A stretch of DNA of 64,000 bases from Candidatus Schekmanbacteria bacterium (GTDB lineage Bacteria; Schekmanbacteria; GWA2-38-11; J061). The stretch lies in the NCBI GenBank assembly GCA_016219965.1, contig JACRJM010000003.1, positions 593,902 through 657,901 of the forward strand. Reading direction: 5' to 3'. A program made the translations under genes and the position numbers. A model generated the notes under the pieces. The model had not been told where the DNA came from. It ran no database searches and saw only the letters and a program-made list of their open reading frames with translations. Positions 50,754 to 59,256 of the stretch are shown here, piece after piece. Numbering within the stretch: position 1 is the first letter of the stretch; each line of letters begins with the position of its first letter.

Positions 50754-51518
50754 ATGAGATCGAACAGAAATAAAAGACTAATACATGTTGACGAAAAAAG
50801 CTCTTTCCATGATAGTTCAAATGGATTGAGATGGTTACTTACTTATGCTGACCTGATAACGCTATTACTTATTTTTTTTATTATTATGTATTCGATTTCA
50901 ACTACTAATGCTAATCGTTTTATAAAGTTTGTAAAAGTAGTTAAAAATGGGTTTTCTGTTTTTCCACAATCAGATGAATCAATTTACTATATGAAAGATT
51001 TTACAAATAGAACCCCTTCTGAAGGTGATGATATTGCAAATTATCTTACTGAAGAGATTAATTTCATGAAACTTAAAGAGAACCTAACAAAAAATCTTAA
51101 GAAAGAAATGCAATCTGGTGAAATAACGCTGACAAATGAGAGCCGTGGACTCAATCTTAAGATAACAGATTTGATTTTATTTAATTTAGGTCAATCCGAG
51201 CTGACCGAGCCCGCAAAAAAAGTTCTATCCAAAATAGCGGAATCTATAGGAAAAGTTTCAAATAAAATTATAGTTGAAGGTCACACTGATAATATCCCAA
51301 TTCATTCAGACTTATTCCCTTCGAATTGGGAATTGTCAACATCAAGAGCGACGAATGTAGTTAGATATTTCATTGAGAGTTGCCACATTACCCCTAACAG
51401 GTTTTCAGCAAGTGGTTATGCGCAATATAAGCCAATTGTAGATAATAGTACAACTTTAGGAAATCAAAAAAATAGAAGGGTTGAAATTATTATTTTACCA
51501 TCATCCGATAGTGCATGA
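50754..51518 (+). CDS. motB: Flagellar stator protein MotB
   Basis: 254 residues; peptidoglycan-anchored stator subunit. One span (about 26-47) starts WLLTYADLITLLLIFFIIMYSIST, with the ion-binding Asp in YADL. The plug region is followed by an OmpA-like domain (about 130-250) with IIVEGHTDNIPIHSDLFPSNWELSTSRATNVVRYFIE and NRRVEIIILP, which binds peptidoglycan. It is followed closely by an unknown protein gene. Length is slightly short for MotB. Confidence 0.95.
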   Translation: MRSNRNKRLIHVDEKSSFHDSSNGLRWLLTYADLITLLLIFFIIMYSISTTNANRFIKFVKVVKNGFSVFPQSDESIYYMKDFTNRTPSEGDDIANYLTEEINFMKLKENLTKNLKKEMQSGEITLTNESRGLNLKITDLILFNLGQSELTEPAKKVLSKIAESIGKVSNKIIVEGHTDNIPIHSDLFPSNWELSTSRATNVVRYFIESCHITPNRFSASGYAQYKPIVDNSTTLGNQKNRRVEIIILPSSDSA

Positions 51519-51529
51519 GGAAATTAATA

Positions 51530-51829
51530 ATGGACGGACCTATAGAAGTAAAAAATATTCTTAATAATCTGATGCATGCGGAGAAATTACAGGCATTGGG
51601 AAAAGTTCAAGAAACTAGTGAGCGAAAAAAATTTAACGAGAGATTAAATAAAAAAATAAAGAAAAATAAACAAAATGAAAATAAGGAACAGCGAACTCAA
51701 AACGAAGTCAGTTTGTTAAAATCTGATAATGTCGAATACGAGAACAAAGAAACTAATAATGGTTTCGAAGAAGAAAAAGATAAAAACGCTGAAGGAAAAG
51801 AATTTAAAAAAATTGATGTTTTTATATAA
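51530..51829 (+). CDS. Charged cytoplasmic protein of unknown function, motB-linked
   Basis: About 99 residues from ATG 51530 (GAGG 10 nt upstream; an in-frame ATG at 51515 overlaps motB). Very rich in Lys, Glu and Asn. A helical N terminus (PIEVKNILNNLMHAEKLQALGK) is followed by a disordered charged part and a hydrophobic end IDVFI. Proteins of such build, ending in an ID-hydrophobic motif, are found after motB in deltaproteobacteria-like flagellar loci; I know no function. The C-terminal peptide may be a docking segment. It is not similar to FliK or FlgN. Confidence 0.6.
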   Translation: MDGPIEVKNILNNLMHAEKLQALGKVQETSERKKFNERLNKKIKKNKQNENKEQRTQNEVSLLKSDNVEYENKETNNGFEEEKDKNAEGKEFKKIDVFI

Positions 51830-51841
51830 AGGAGAATAATT

Positions 51842-52099
51842 TTGGGAACAATAATGTATGTCCAAATTGCAATTGATTCTTTTCTTTTAATTGTACTGAT
51901 TTTCCTTTTTTCAAAATATTATTTTACAATGAAAAAATTTGAAATCAAAAATAATATACAAAATGAGTCTAATAATAAAGATAACTATATTAAGGTAAAA
52001 AACTTAATAGATAATAAAGTTGCAGCAGATGATATTGCTTCTTCTCTTAAGATTCCAATTGCAGAAGTTAAGCTGATAAAAAATCTAAAATCATTTTAA
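51842..52099 (+). CDS. Small membrane protein with DUF2802-like C terminus
   Basis: 85 residues, TTG start with GGAG 7 nt upstream. One N-terminal span (about 6-26, VQIAIDSFLLIVLIFLFSKYYF) is followed by a charged linker and a C-terminal helix-turn-helix-like segment, VKNLIDNKVAADDIASSLKIPIAEVKLIKNL. That resembles the ending of DUF2802 proteins, which occur in flagellar gene clusters of Pseudomonas and others. Function is not known to me. It lies between the motB-linked unknown gene and the second FliK-like gene. Confidence 0.6.
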   Translation: MGTIMYVQIAIDSFLLIVLIFLFSKYYFTMKKFEIKNNIQNESNNKDNYIKVKNLIDNKVAADDIASSLKIPIAEVKLIKNLKSF

Positions 52100-52109
52100 A
52101 ATATAACCC

Positions 52110-53129
52110 TTGAATATAAAATCTTTATATTCCATTTCAAGAGAAACTCATGTTAATCGTGTAACAGATGTTGTTCCAGTCAAAGGGGATATTATTCCTG
52201 CTGGAATATCCGAGGGGAAAATAGAGCAGATCATTTCTCCAACCAAAGTTATAGTTTCTCTAAATGGCAAAAAATTTCCAGCTTCTATTGATGTTGATGT
52301 CGTTGAAGGCGAAACAATTCTTTTTAAAGCAATAAAAAATCAAGAACAAACTTATTTGAAGATATTAGATTCTAATTATACAAAAAACCTAAATCAAGTA
52401 ACTGATATTCGAAATTCTATAAAAGAAAATTTTGTGGAAATTTTTAATTTTTTAAAAGAACCAGAATTTAATTTTTTATTTAATAAACTGTTACTAGAAA
52501 AGAATCAAATTCCTAATATCAAAACAACTATAGAAGAAGAATTTAGAGAACAGCTTATTTTCTTTATGAAAAAATATTTAAAAGATCAAGGAAGCCTCAT
52601 AGAATCAATTTTTGATAGTATTTTTTCACTATCTTCAGTAAAAAATTACAAAACTAGCTCAAAAAATAATGAAAAAATACAAAAACTATTATCTTATTTC
52701 TTTTCAATTAAGCTTCACAATCAACTTTCCAATAGAGCTGATCAACCTTTTCTTAGTTGGTACTTTCCTTTTTATACTGATAGAGGTCGCAATGATATTT
52801 TTATAAATATTTTTGCGAAAAAATTTATTAAAAATAAAAAAAATAAAGGAGGATTTAATGCTCAGGTTGGATTCAAATTATCAAATAATAGATTTATTTC
52901 ATTTCTTATAAATCTTAATGGCAAAAATATTTCATGCTATATTTATTCATCAGATAAAAAATTTTTAAATTTATTAGAAAATAATAAAAAGCTTTTAACT
53001 AGAAAAATTAATTCATTAGGCTTTTTTTCAGAAATATTATGTTTTAATTCTCAGGGAGAAAGTGCTCTTTTTTTTAAAGATAATATATTTATTAAGTCTG
53101 ATAAATTTTCAATAAATGAATCTATATGA
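52110..53129 (+). CDS. Second FliK-like protein (YlqG-type)
   Basis: 339 residues from a TTG at 52110 (no clear ribosome site). The N terminus has a short beta region (IISPTKVIVSLNGKKFPASIDVDVVEGETILFKAIKN). The middle is helical and very AT-rich in code (many Asn, Lys, Ile, Phe). The end (NAQVGFKLSNNRFISFLINLNGKNISCYIYSSDKKFLNLLENNKKLLTRKINSLGF) is similar in pattern to Flg_hook domains. Its position right before an FlhB C-domain gene matches the ylqG-ylqH pair known in firmicutes and other bacteria. It may therefore tune substrate switching. The alternative is a degenerating or unrelated gene. Confidence 0.65.
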   Translation: MNIKSLYSISRETHVNRVTDVVPVKGDIIPAGISEGKIEQIISPTKVIVSLNGKKFPASIDVDVVEGETILFKAIKNQEQTYLKILDSNYTKNLNQVTDIRNSIKENFVEIFNFLKEPEFNFLFNKLLLEKNQIPNIKTTIEEEFREQLIFFMKKYLKDQGSLIESIFDSIFSLSSVKNYKTSSKNNEKIQKLLSYFFSIKLHNQLSNRADQPFLSWYFPFYTDRGRNDIFINIFAKKFIKNKKNKGGFNAQVGFKLSNNRFISFLINLNGKNISCYIYSSDKKFLNLLENNKKLLTRKINSLGFFSEILCFNSQGESALFFKDNIFIKSDKFSINESI

Positions 53130-53147
53130 TTTTCTTTTAACAACATT

Positions 53148-53438
53148 ATGTCTACTCAAAAGAAAGCAGTTGCGCTAAATTATAACCCTGAAAAATCTTC
53201 AGTCCCTAAAGTTTCAGCTAAAGGAATAGGGGTTCTAGCTGATAGATTAATTAAAATAGCTATAGAACACAAAGTTCCAATAAAAGAGGACCCTGTTCTC
53301 GTAGAAATTCTTACAAAATTAGACATAGGTGAGAATATCCCAGACGAGTTGTTTAAGATAGTTGCAGAAATATTAGCGTTTATTTATTTGGAAAATGGAA
53401 AATTTGAAGATTTCATAAATACTCCAAGCCGAAAATAA
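53148..53438 (+). CDS. fhlB: FlhB C-domain paralogue (FhlB/YlqH-type)
   Basis: 96 residues. It matches the cytoplasmic C-terminal half of FlhB after the cleavage site (AVALNYNPEKSSVPKVSAKGIGVLADRLIKIAIEHKVPIKEDPVLVEILTKLDIGENIPDELFKIVAEILAFIYLENGKF), with no membrane part and no NPTH motif. Such stand-alone proteins (YlqH in Bacillus, FhlB) can partly replace the FlhB C fragment, so they may act in the export switch. It is the last gene of the long fliL operon and lies 18 nt after the FliK-like gene. Confidence 0.85.
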   Translation: MSTQKKAVALNYNPEKSSVPKVSAKGIGVLADRLIKIAIEHKVPIKEDPVLVEILTKLDIGENIPDELFKIVAEILAFIYLENGKFEDFINTPSRK

Positions 53439-53615
53439 AGAAATTCAATCTTTATAATTGTCAAACTTTCCTTCTGCTATTTTCATCCTATTCAATAGGA
53501 AAAAAATTCCTATTCTTCCGGTAATTAAAAAAAAACAAATTTATATTAATAAATTTCCGTTTGTAACACACTGAAAAATAAAAGATAATATTTTGCATAT
53601 GAGTTAGCTCAATGA

Positions 53616-53631
53616 TGGCACGTTATTTGCA
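53616..53631 (+). promoter_or_regulatory. Sigma-54 promoter (perfect consensus) for the flgF operon
   Basis: TGGCACGTTATTTGCA, a full match to TGGCACGNNNNTTGCA. Predicted start near 53642, 19 nt before the flgF ATG at 53661, which has GGAGG in front. Confidence 0.88.
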
Positions 53632-53660
53632 TTTCCATATAGCAAATCTTTGGAGGTGTT

Positions 53661-54431
53661 ATGGATAGTGGAGTTTTAATGGCATTATCGGCATCAAAAA
53701 AAGCTGAACTCAAGCTGGATATAATTGTCGATAATTTAGCTAATATTAGCACAATAGGGTATAAAAATAATAAAAAAACATTCGGACAAATAATAGACGA
53801 ATATATAGTAAAAAATAATATAAATGGTACTTCTGTAAGTCCGGATCTATCAAATCAAATAACAACATCTAATAACTCACAATTTAATTTAGAAAAACCT
53901 TCTACAGATTTTACATCAGGAAAACTTATTTATACAGCAAACCCTTTTGATGTTGCTATCGCAGAGGGTGGATTTTTTAAAATTCAAACTCCAGAAGGTA
54001 TAAGATATACGAGGAATGGGCATTTTTCTATGGATGAAATGGGTAGATTAGTAACGAATGATGGAAGCCTAGTTTTAGGAGATTCTGGAGAGATTGAAAT
54101 AAAGGGTAAGGATTTAGGAATAGCAGAGGATGGAACAATAAAAATTAATGGAGCTAGTGTTGGAAAGATTTCAGTGGTTAATTTTAAAAATTTAGCAGAA
54201 CTGGAAAGAGCGGGGAATAAATTTTATTTACCATCAGGGAAGGAAGATAATGAATTACAACTTGATAATCCTAAACTTAGTCAGGGATATCTTGAGCTTT
54301 CAAATGTCAATGTAGTTGAGGAGATGGTAAAAATGATGGGCGATATAAGAGCGAATGAATCTTATCAGAAAGTTATTCAAAACTTTGATTCTATTGATTT
54401 AAAAGCAGCCAATGAAATAGGTAAATTCTGA
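53661..54431 (+). CDS. flgF: Flagellar rod protein FlgF
   Basis: 256 residues; proximal rod subunit. N-terminal axial motif SGVLMALSASKKAELKLDIIVDNLANISTIGYKNNKKTF; the hook-basal-body middle section has NPFDVAIAEGGFFKIQTPEGIRYTRNGHFSMDEMGRLVTNDG; C-terminal QGYLELSNVNVVEEMVKMMGDIRANESYQKVIQNFD. It opens a third sigma-54 operon (distal rod, rings, hook-filament junction). Length fits FlgF, which is shorter than or equal to FlgG. Confidence 0.93.
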   Translation: MDSGVLMALSASKKAELKLDIIVDNLANISTIGYKNNKKTFGQIIDEYIVKNNINGTSVSPDLSNQITTSNNSQFNLEKPSTDFTSGKLIYTANPFDVAIAEGGFFKIQTPEGIRYTRNGHFSMDEMGRLVTNDGSLVLGDSGEIEIKGKDLGIAEDGTIKINGASVGKISVVNFKNLAELERAGNKFYLPSGKEDNELQLDNPKLSQGYLELSNVNVVEEMVKMMGDIRANESYQKVIQNFDSIDLKAANEIGKF

Positions 54432-54460
54432 ACAATATGATAATTGGGAGGTAAATAATA

Positions 54461-55249
54461 ATGATAAGAGCTTTATGGACAGCAGCATCTGGAATGGAAG
54501 CTCAGCAATTAAATATAGATGTTATTGCTAACAATCTTGCTAATGTTAATACAGTGGGTTTTAAGCGTAGCAGAGCTGATTTTCAAGATCTTCTTTATCA
54601 AACTTTAAAGTTGCCTGGGACGTCATCATCGGCTACTAGTGAAGTACCAACTGGTGAGCAGATAGGATTAGGCGTAAAACCAGTAGCTATTCAGAAACTT
54701 TTTCTTCAGGGAGATTACCAGCAGACTCAAAATGATCTTGACGTTGCTATTGAAGGCGATGGTTTTTTCCAAGTTTTACAACCAAATGGTGAAATCGCTT
54801 ATACAAGAGCTGGTTCTTTTAAAAAAGATAGTGAAGGGAAAATAGTCACCTCTGATGGGTATGCTGTAGAGCCAGCAGTAACCATACCAACAGATGCAAC
54901 ATCTATAACTATTGGAAGTGATGGAACTGTCTCAGTTGTACAGGCTGGGTCAACTGCGTCAAATATAGTAGGAAAAATTGAATTGGCAAAATTTGCTAAC
55001 TCTGGAGGGTTAAATAGTATAGGTAGAAGTTTGTTCTTGCCAACTACTTCTTCAGGGGATGCAGTAACCGGTACACCTGGTGAAACTGGTTATGGTACTC
55101 TATCTCAGGGATATTTGGAGATGTCTAATGTTAATGTAGTTGATGAAATGGTTAACATGATAGTTGCTCAAAGAGCATATGAAACTAACTCGAAAGCTAT
55201 TCAAGCAGCTGATGATATGTTGTCACAGGCTAATAATATTAGAAGATAA
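54461..55249 (+). CDS. flgG: Flagellar distal rod protein FlgG
   Basis: 262 residues. N-terminal [47 protein letters not shown] is the FlgG mark; the middle has [43 protein letters not shown]; the end [44 protein letters not shown]. It forms the distal rod that crosses the periplasm through the P and L rings. Ribosome site GGGAGG. Next to flgA. Confidence 0.96.
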   Translation: MIRALWTAASGMEAQQLNIDVIANNLANVNTVGFKRSRADFQDLLYQTLKLPGTSSSATSEVPTGEQIGLGVKPVAIQKLFLQGDYQQTQNDLDVAIEGDGFFQVLQPNGEIAYTRAGSFKKDSEGKIVTSDGYAVEPAVTIPTDATSITIGSDGTVSVVQAGSTASNIVGKIELAKFANSGGLNSIGRSLFLPTTSSGDAVTGTPGETGYGTLSQGYLEMSNVNVVDEMVNMIVAQRAYETNSKAIQAADDMLSQANNIRR

Positions 55250-55255
55250 TAAATT

Positions 55256-56239
55256 ATGAAATTACATTTTAAAAAAAATATGAGTTTTTTGTTTTTTAGT
55301 ATTTTAATTTTTTCCCAAAATACTGAGGCTGCCTTGACTGAAAAGATTTTATCTATTGAGGTTAATAAAAGCTCAATAGTTACTAATAATTTAATTTTAT
55401 TAAAGGATATTGCAAAAATAAATGGTGATGACAATAATATTGTAAATAATGTTGAAAAAATTTTCATTGGATATTCACCTCTTGTTGGCAAGATAAAAAT
55501 TATAAATCCCAACGAATTATTAATAAAGCTAGCCCAGCAGGGTATTACCTCTTTTAATACGGATGTTTCTTTACCTCAAAATATAGCCGTGACTAGAGGA
55601 TCCCAGCTTTTAAAAAAAGAAGAGATTGTTGATGATTTTAAACTATTTTTTCAAAATAATTTGGGGAGAGAAAGTATTTATCAATTGAAGGATTTAAAAG
55701 GCGCAAAAGATATTTTATTGCCTGAAGGTAAATTAGATAAACATTTTGAGTTAATAAAAGGATTTAATTCTGAAAATACAATCCCTGTGTTTTTAACAAT
55801 AAATGTAAATGATACAAAAGTTGCTTCACTTCAATTAACAGCTGACGTTTCTTTCCTAGAAGAAACTATAGTTGCAACAAGGAGTATAGGCAGGGATGAG
55901 ATTATAAATGACTCAGATCTATATATTGAAAAGAGAGAGATGAAAACTCATGAAAAAAATATTTTTAGAAATATTATGGATGTAGTTGGCCTGAAAGCAA
56001 ATCGTGTCATTAGCAAAGGAGAAACTATTAAATCTGATATGGTTATAAAAGTACCACTTGTCAAAAAGGGTGACAGGGTCTTGATAAGTGCAACTAGTCC
56101 TGAGCTAAAAATATGTACGGTGGGTGAAATATTAGATCAAGGGAATTTGGGAGAATTGGTTAGAGTAATTAATGTTGATACACATAAAGTCATAAGGGGT
56201 AAAGTAATTAACAATAAATCTATACAGGTTGAGTTCTAA
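55256..56239 (+). CDS. flgA: Flagellar P-ring chaperone FlgA
   Basis: 327 residues, exported by Sec (signal about 1-26, FLFFSILIFSQNTEA). It helps FlgI form the P ring in the periplasm. The C-terminal SAF/ChapFlgA domain begins VVATRSIGRDEIINDSDLYIEKREM and includes VVGLKANRVISKGETIKSDMVIKVPLVKKGDRVLISATSPELKICTVGEILDQGNLGELVRVINVDTHKVIRGKVI, which is standard. The added N-terminal part (about 27-200) makes it longer than enterobacterial FlgA but is common elsewhere. Confidence 0.92.
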   Translation: MKLHFKKNMSFLFFSILIFSQNTEAALTEKILSIEVNKSSIVTNNLILLKDIAKINGDDNNIVNNVEKIFIGYSPLVGKIKIINPNELLIKLAQQGITSFNTDVSLPQNIAVTRGSQLLKKEEIVDDFKLFFQNNLGRESIYQLKDLKGAKDILLPEGKLDKHFELIKGFNSENTIPVFLTINVNDTKVASLQLTADVSFLEETIVATRSIGRDEIINDSDLYIEKREMKTHEKNIFRNIMDVVGLKANRVISKGETIKSDMVIKVPLVKKGDRVLISATSPELKICTVGEILDQGNLGELVRVINVDTHKVIRGKVINNKSIQVEF

Positions 56240-56243
56240 TTGA

Positions 56244-56951
56244 ATGAGACACATTACTAATTTTATATATATTCTTATAGCGTTAATTGTCACTTCCTGC
56301 GCGAGTGGTCCTGATTCTATTCCTCTTCATGCAGCACAATTAAACTTAGATGAAACTAAACTCGCAGAATTAAATAAAGATTACTATAGAGAAGGGTCAC
56401 TATGGCCTCAGAATGACAATGGTTTCAATCTTTTTTCAGATAATAAAGCTGGTAAGGTAGGAGACATTATAACTATTCTTGTGAATGAGAATGCTGAAGC
56501 TACCAAAAATGCGACTACAAAGCTTAATAAAGATTCTAGTCTTGACAGCTCAGCATCAGCACTTTTTGGTTTTGAAAAAGCTATTCAATTAAGAAATCCT
56601 AATTTTAATCCTGAAGCGCTAATGAGCACAAAACATAAAGATCAATTTGATGGAAGCGGAACAACAACAAGATCAGGGGATTTAAAAACTACGATTTCAG
56701 CAAGGGTTATTAAAGTATTTTCCAATGGAAACTTTTTAATTTCAGGAAGTCGCGAGATTACTTTGAATGAGGAAGAACAGATTATAATGCTAACAGGAAT
56801 TATACGGCCTGAAGATATTTCTCAAGACAATACCGTCGATTCCAGTAAAATTGCGGATGCAAAAATGACTTATACTGGGAAGGGTGTAATTGCTGAAAAA
56901 CAACATCCTGGATGGATGTTACGAATTTTGGCCTGGATATGGCCTTTTTAG
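56244..56951 (+). CDS. flgH: Flagellar L-ring lipoprotein FlgH
   Basis: 235 residues; forms the L ring in the outer membrane. The signal ends in the lipobox VTSC with Cys19 as the lipid site. The mature protein has GSLWPQNDNGFNLFSDNKAGKVGDIITILVNENAEATKNATTKLNKDSS, RVIKVFSNGNFLISGSREITLNEEEQIIMLTGIIRPEDISQDNTVDSSKIADAKMTYTGKGVIAEKQHPGW, the family mark. Its presence shows that the bacterium has an outer membrane. Confidence 0.96.
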   Translation: MRHITNFIYILIALIVTSCASGPDSIPLHAAQLNLDETKLAELNKDYYREGSLWPQNDNGFNLFSDNKAGKVGDIITILVNENAEATKNATTKLNKDSSLDSSASALFGFEKAIQLRNPNFNPEALMSTKHKDQFDGSGTTTRSGDLKTTISARVIKVFSNGNFLISGSREITLNEEEQIIMLTGIIRPEDISQDNTVDSSKIADAKMTYTGKGVIAEKQHPGWMLRILAWIWPF

Positions 56952-56962
56952 AGAGAACTTAT

Positions 56963-58072
56963 ATGAAGTTACGGGTTAATATACTATTTGTTCTGACAAT
57001 AATAATTTTTGGGATTCCATTTTTATCAAACGCAGTAAAAATAAAAGATTTAACATATATTGAGGGTCAGCGGGGAAATAAGCTTATTGGTTATGGAATG
57101 ATTGTGGGATTAAATGGAACAGGAGACAAACAGGGGACTAAATTTACTATTCAATCTCTGGCAAGCATGCTTAAAAGAAGTGGGATTTTGGTTTCACCTG
57201 ATGAAATAAAAGTAAAAAATGTTGCAGCTGTAATAGTCACAGCTGAATTGCCTCCATTTCCAAGAGGTGGTGTTAAAATTGATGTATTAGTATCTTCAAT
57301 TGGTGATGCAACAAGTCTTCAGGGTGGGACTCTTTTGTTAACACCTTTAAAGGGAGCTGACGGGAATATTTATGCTGTAGCCCAAGGAGCTATTTCTATT
57401 GGTGGGTTCTCAGCTTCAGGAAAGGGAGGGGATCAAGTTCAAAAAAACCATTTAAATGCTGGCAAAATACCAGAGGGTGCAACTATTGAACGAGAGATAC
57501 CTAATGATTTTATAAACAAGGATAATATAACATTATCAACAAGAAATTCTGATTTCACTACTGCTTTAAGAATAGCTGACTCAATAAATAAATATTTGGG
57601 GGAGCAGAATGCAGTTCCCCTCGACGGAGTCAATGTAAAAGTTAATATCCCACAAAACTATAAAGGGGATATGGTAAGGTTTGTGTCTCTTCTTGAAAAC
57701 TTAGATATTGAGCCAGATAGTGTTGCTAAAGTAATTATTGATGAACGAACCGGTACAATTATTATGGGAGAGAATGTTAAAATATCTTCAGTAGCAATTT
57801 CACATGGTAATCTTACTATAGAAGTTAAGACGCAGCACAATATATCCCAACCGGCTCCTTTTTCTAAGAAGGGAGAAACTGTTGTAGTCCCTGAAACAGA
57901 AACATCAATTTCAGAAGAAAAAGGGAATCTTATTTTTCTAGAAGGTGGCGTAAGTATAAAAGAACTTGTCAGAGCCTTAAATTCTATTGGTGTTTCAACC
58001 AGAGACCTAATTGTTATTTTTCAAGGAATAAAGGCAGCTGGGGCATTACATGCAGAGTTAGAAATCATTTAA
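56963..58072 (+). CDS. flgI: Flagellar P-ring protein FlgI
   Basis: 369 residues from ATG 56963; a longer in-frame reading from 56912 would overlap flgH and lacks a signal. The Sec signal ends near Ala24 (GIPFLSNA). Marks: GQRGNKLIGYGMIVGLNGTGDKQGTKFTIQSLASML, PPFPRGGVKIDVLVSSIGDATSLQGGTLLLTPLKGADG, VAQGAISIGGFSASG, and the C-terminal VSIKELVRALNSIGVSTRDLIVIFQGIKAAGALHAELEII. It forms the P ring in the peptidoglycan layer. Confidence 0.96.
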   Translation: MKLRVNILFVLTIIIFGIPFLSNAVKIKDLTYIEGQRGNKLIGYGMIVGLNGTGDKQGTKFTIQSLASMLKRSGILVSPDEIKVKNVAAVIVTAELPPFPRGGVKIDVLVSSIGDATSLQGGTLLLTPLKGADGNIYAVAQGAISIGGFSASGKGGDQVQKNHLNAGKIPEGATIEREIPNDFINKDNITLSTRNSDFTTALRIADSINKYLGEQNAVPLDGVNVKVNIPQNYKGDMVRFVSLLENLDIEPDSVAKVIIDERTGTIIMGENVKISSVAISHGNLTIEVKTQHNISQPAPFSKKGETVVVPETETSISEEKGNLIFLEGGVSIKELVRALNSIGVSTRDLIVIFQGIKAAGALHAELEII

Positions 58073-58080
58073 AATAAATT

Positions 58081-58866
58081 ATGACTAAAATTAACGATAA
58101 CTTAATAGGGGCATCTAATAGAAAGCTTTCAGATGATCTATTAACATTGCATAAAGAAAGACTTAGTTCTTCTTCTGCACAAGATCTCAATATAACTAAC
58201 CAAGAAGATGCTGCAAAAGCCTTTGAGTCATTTTTTGTCTTTTATTTGCTTCAGACAATGAGAAAGTCCACCGCAGAATCAGGACTTTTAGGTAAAGGTT
58301 TTGGAAATGATTTTTTTACACAGCTTTTTGATGAACAGATATCAAATAAACTTTCTGAAACTAAAGGGATAGGAATTGCTAAATTATTAGATCAACAAAT
58401 AAGTAAAAAAGATAACATTAGTAATTCTGAAACACTAAATTTAAAATCTAACAAAGTTGAAAGTGAAGAAGTTAGTTTAAAAAAAGTTCTTCCTGGTTCG
58501 GTACTATCTTCAGGATATGGGTTAAGAAATGATCCAATTACTGGTAAAGAACGGTTTCACAATGGAATTGATTTAGCATGTAGCGAAGGAAAAACAATTC
58601 AACCCTTAATGCCAGGTAAAGTAATCTTTAGTGGATGGAAAGGAAATTATGGGAATCTCGTAATTGTTAAGCATGAAGGAGGTGTTGAAACATATTACGG
58701 TCATAATATGCAAAATTTGGTTAAGGAAGGGGATGTTGTAACTTCATTGACTTCTATTGCTTTATCCGGGAAAACCGGACGAACGACAGGACCACATTTG
58801 CACTTTGAAGTAAGAGTTAATGATATACCTCAAAATCCTAATAAATACGTAAAAAATTATGAATAA
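58081..58866 (+). CDS. flgJ: FlgJ-type rod-binding protein fused to an M23 (LytM) peptidase domain
   Basis: 261 residues. N-terminal rod-binding domain (about 45-105: DAAKAFESFFVFYLLQTMRKSTAESGLLGKGFGNDFFTQLFDEQISNKL), then a C-terminal M23 metallopeptidase domain (about 145-255). Zinc ligands are in HNGIDLA (HxxxD) and HLHFEVR (HxH). Classical FlgJ carries a muramidase domain; here an endopeptidase of stem cross-links is used to open peptidoglycan for the rod. Such fusions are known in some bacteria but are not the common form. No signal peptide is seen, as expected for export through the flagellar channel. Confidence 0.9.
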   Translation: MTKINDNLIGASNRKLSDDLLTLHKERLSSSSAQDLNITNQEDAAKAFESFFVFYLLQTMRKSTAESGLLGKGFGNDFFTQLFDEQISNKLSETKGIGIAKLLDQQISKKDNISNSETLNLKSNKVESEEVSLKKVLPGSVLSSGYGLRNDPITGKERFHNGIDLACSEGKTIQPLMPGKVIFSGWKGNYGNLVIVKHEGGVETYYGHNMQNLVKEGDVVTSLTSIALSGKTGRTTGPHLHFEVRVNDIPQNPNKYVKNYE

Positions 58867-58929
58867 TTATTTAATTAACCCTCTATTACTCCGAGATAAA
58901 TATGACAATCTATATTTATGGGGAGAAAA

Positions 58930-59232
58930 ATGAAAATAGACAGTAAATCTCAAACAACAAACTTATTAGTTGGGATCAATAAAGATTTAAAAAAGACACC
59001 GAAAAATGAAACTTATAAAAACGATGGAGAAGTCAAAATTGCCGTATCTGAAACAGGTTCAAAAATTTCACAATATGTTGATATAGTAAAAAAAGCTGAC
59101 ACAACTGATTCTCAAAAACTATCTGAATTAAAAAGGCAAATTGAAACTGGGACTTATAGTATTAAGTATAATGAAATTGCAGAAAAAATGATTGAATCCT
59201 CTTTGCAGGAATTATCAATAGAAAAAAAATAA
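58930..59232 (+). CDS. flgM: Anti-sigma-28 factor FlgM
   Basis: 100 residues from ATG 58930, where GGGGAG lies 4 nt upstream; an in-frame ATG at 58918 lacks a ribosome site. The C-terminal FliA-binding region (VDIVKKADTTDSQKLSELKRQIETGTYSIKYNEIAEKMIESSLQE) matches FlgM, whose usual motif DxxKVxxIRxAIxxGxYxxD is present in weakened form. FlgM is exported when the hook is finished, which frees FliA. It is the link between basal-body completion and fliC expression. Confidence 0.85.
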   Translation: MKIDSKSQTTNLLVGINKDLKKTPKNETYKNDGEVKIAVSETGSKISQYVDIVKKADTTDSQKLSELKRQIETGTYSIKYNEIAEKMIESSLQELSIEKK

Positions 59233-59256
59233 AGCTATGATTGGGTTATTGTAACT

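Noticed and set aside
53494-53514. 8-bp inverted repeat (AATAGGAA/TTCCTATT) after fhlB
   Set aside because: A possible terminator, but the stem is AT-rich and no U-tract follows, so it was not listed as one.
58880-58929. TCCGAGATAA before flgM as a sigma-28 -10 box
   Set aside because: It needs a two-base insertion to fit GCCGATAA and there is no -35 at the right spacing.
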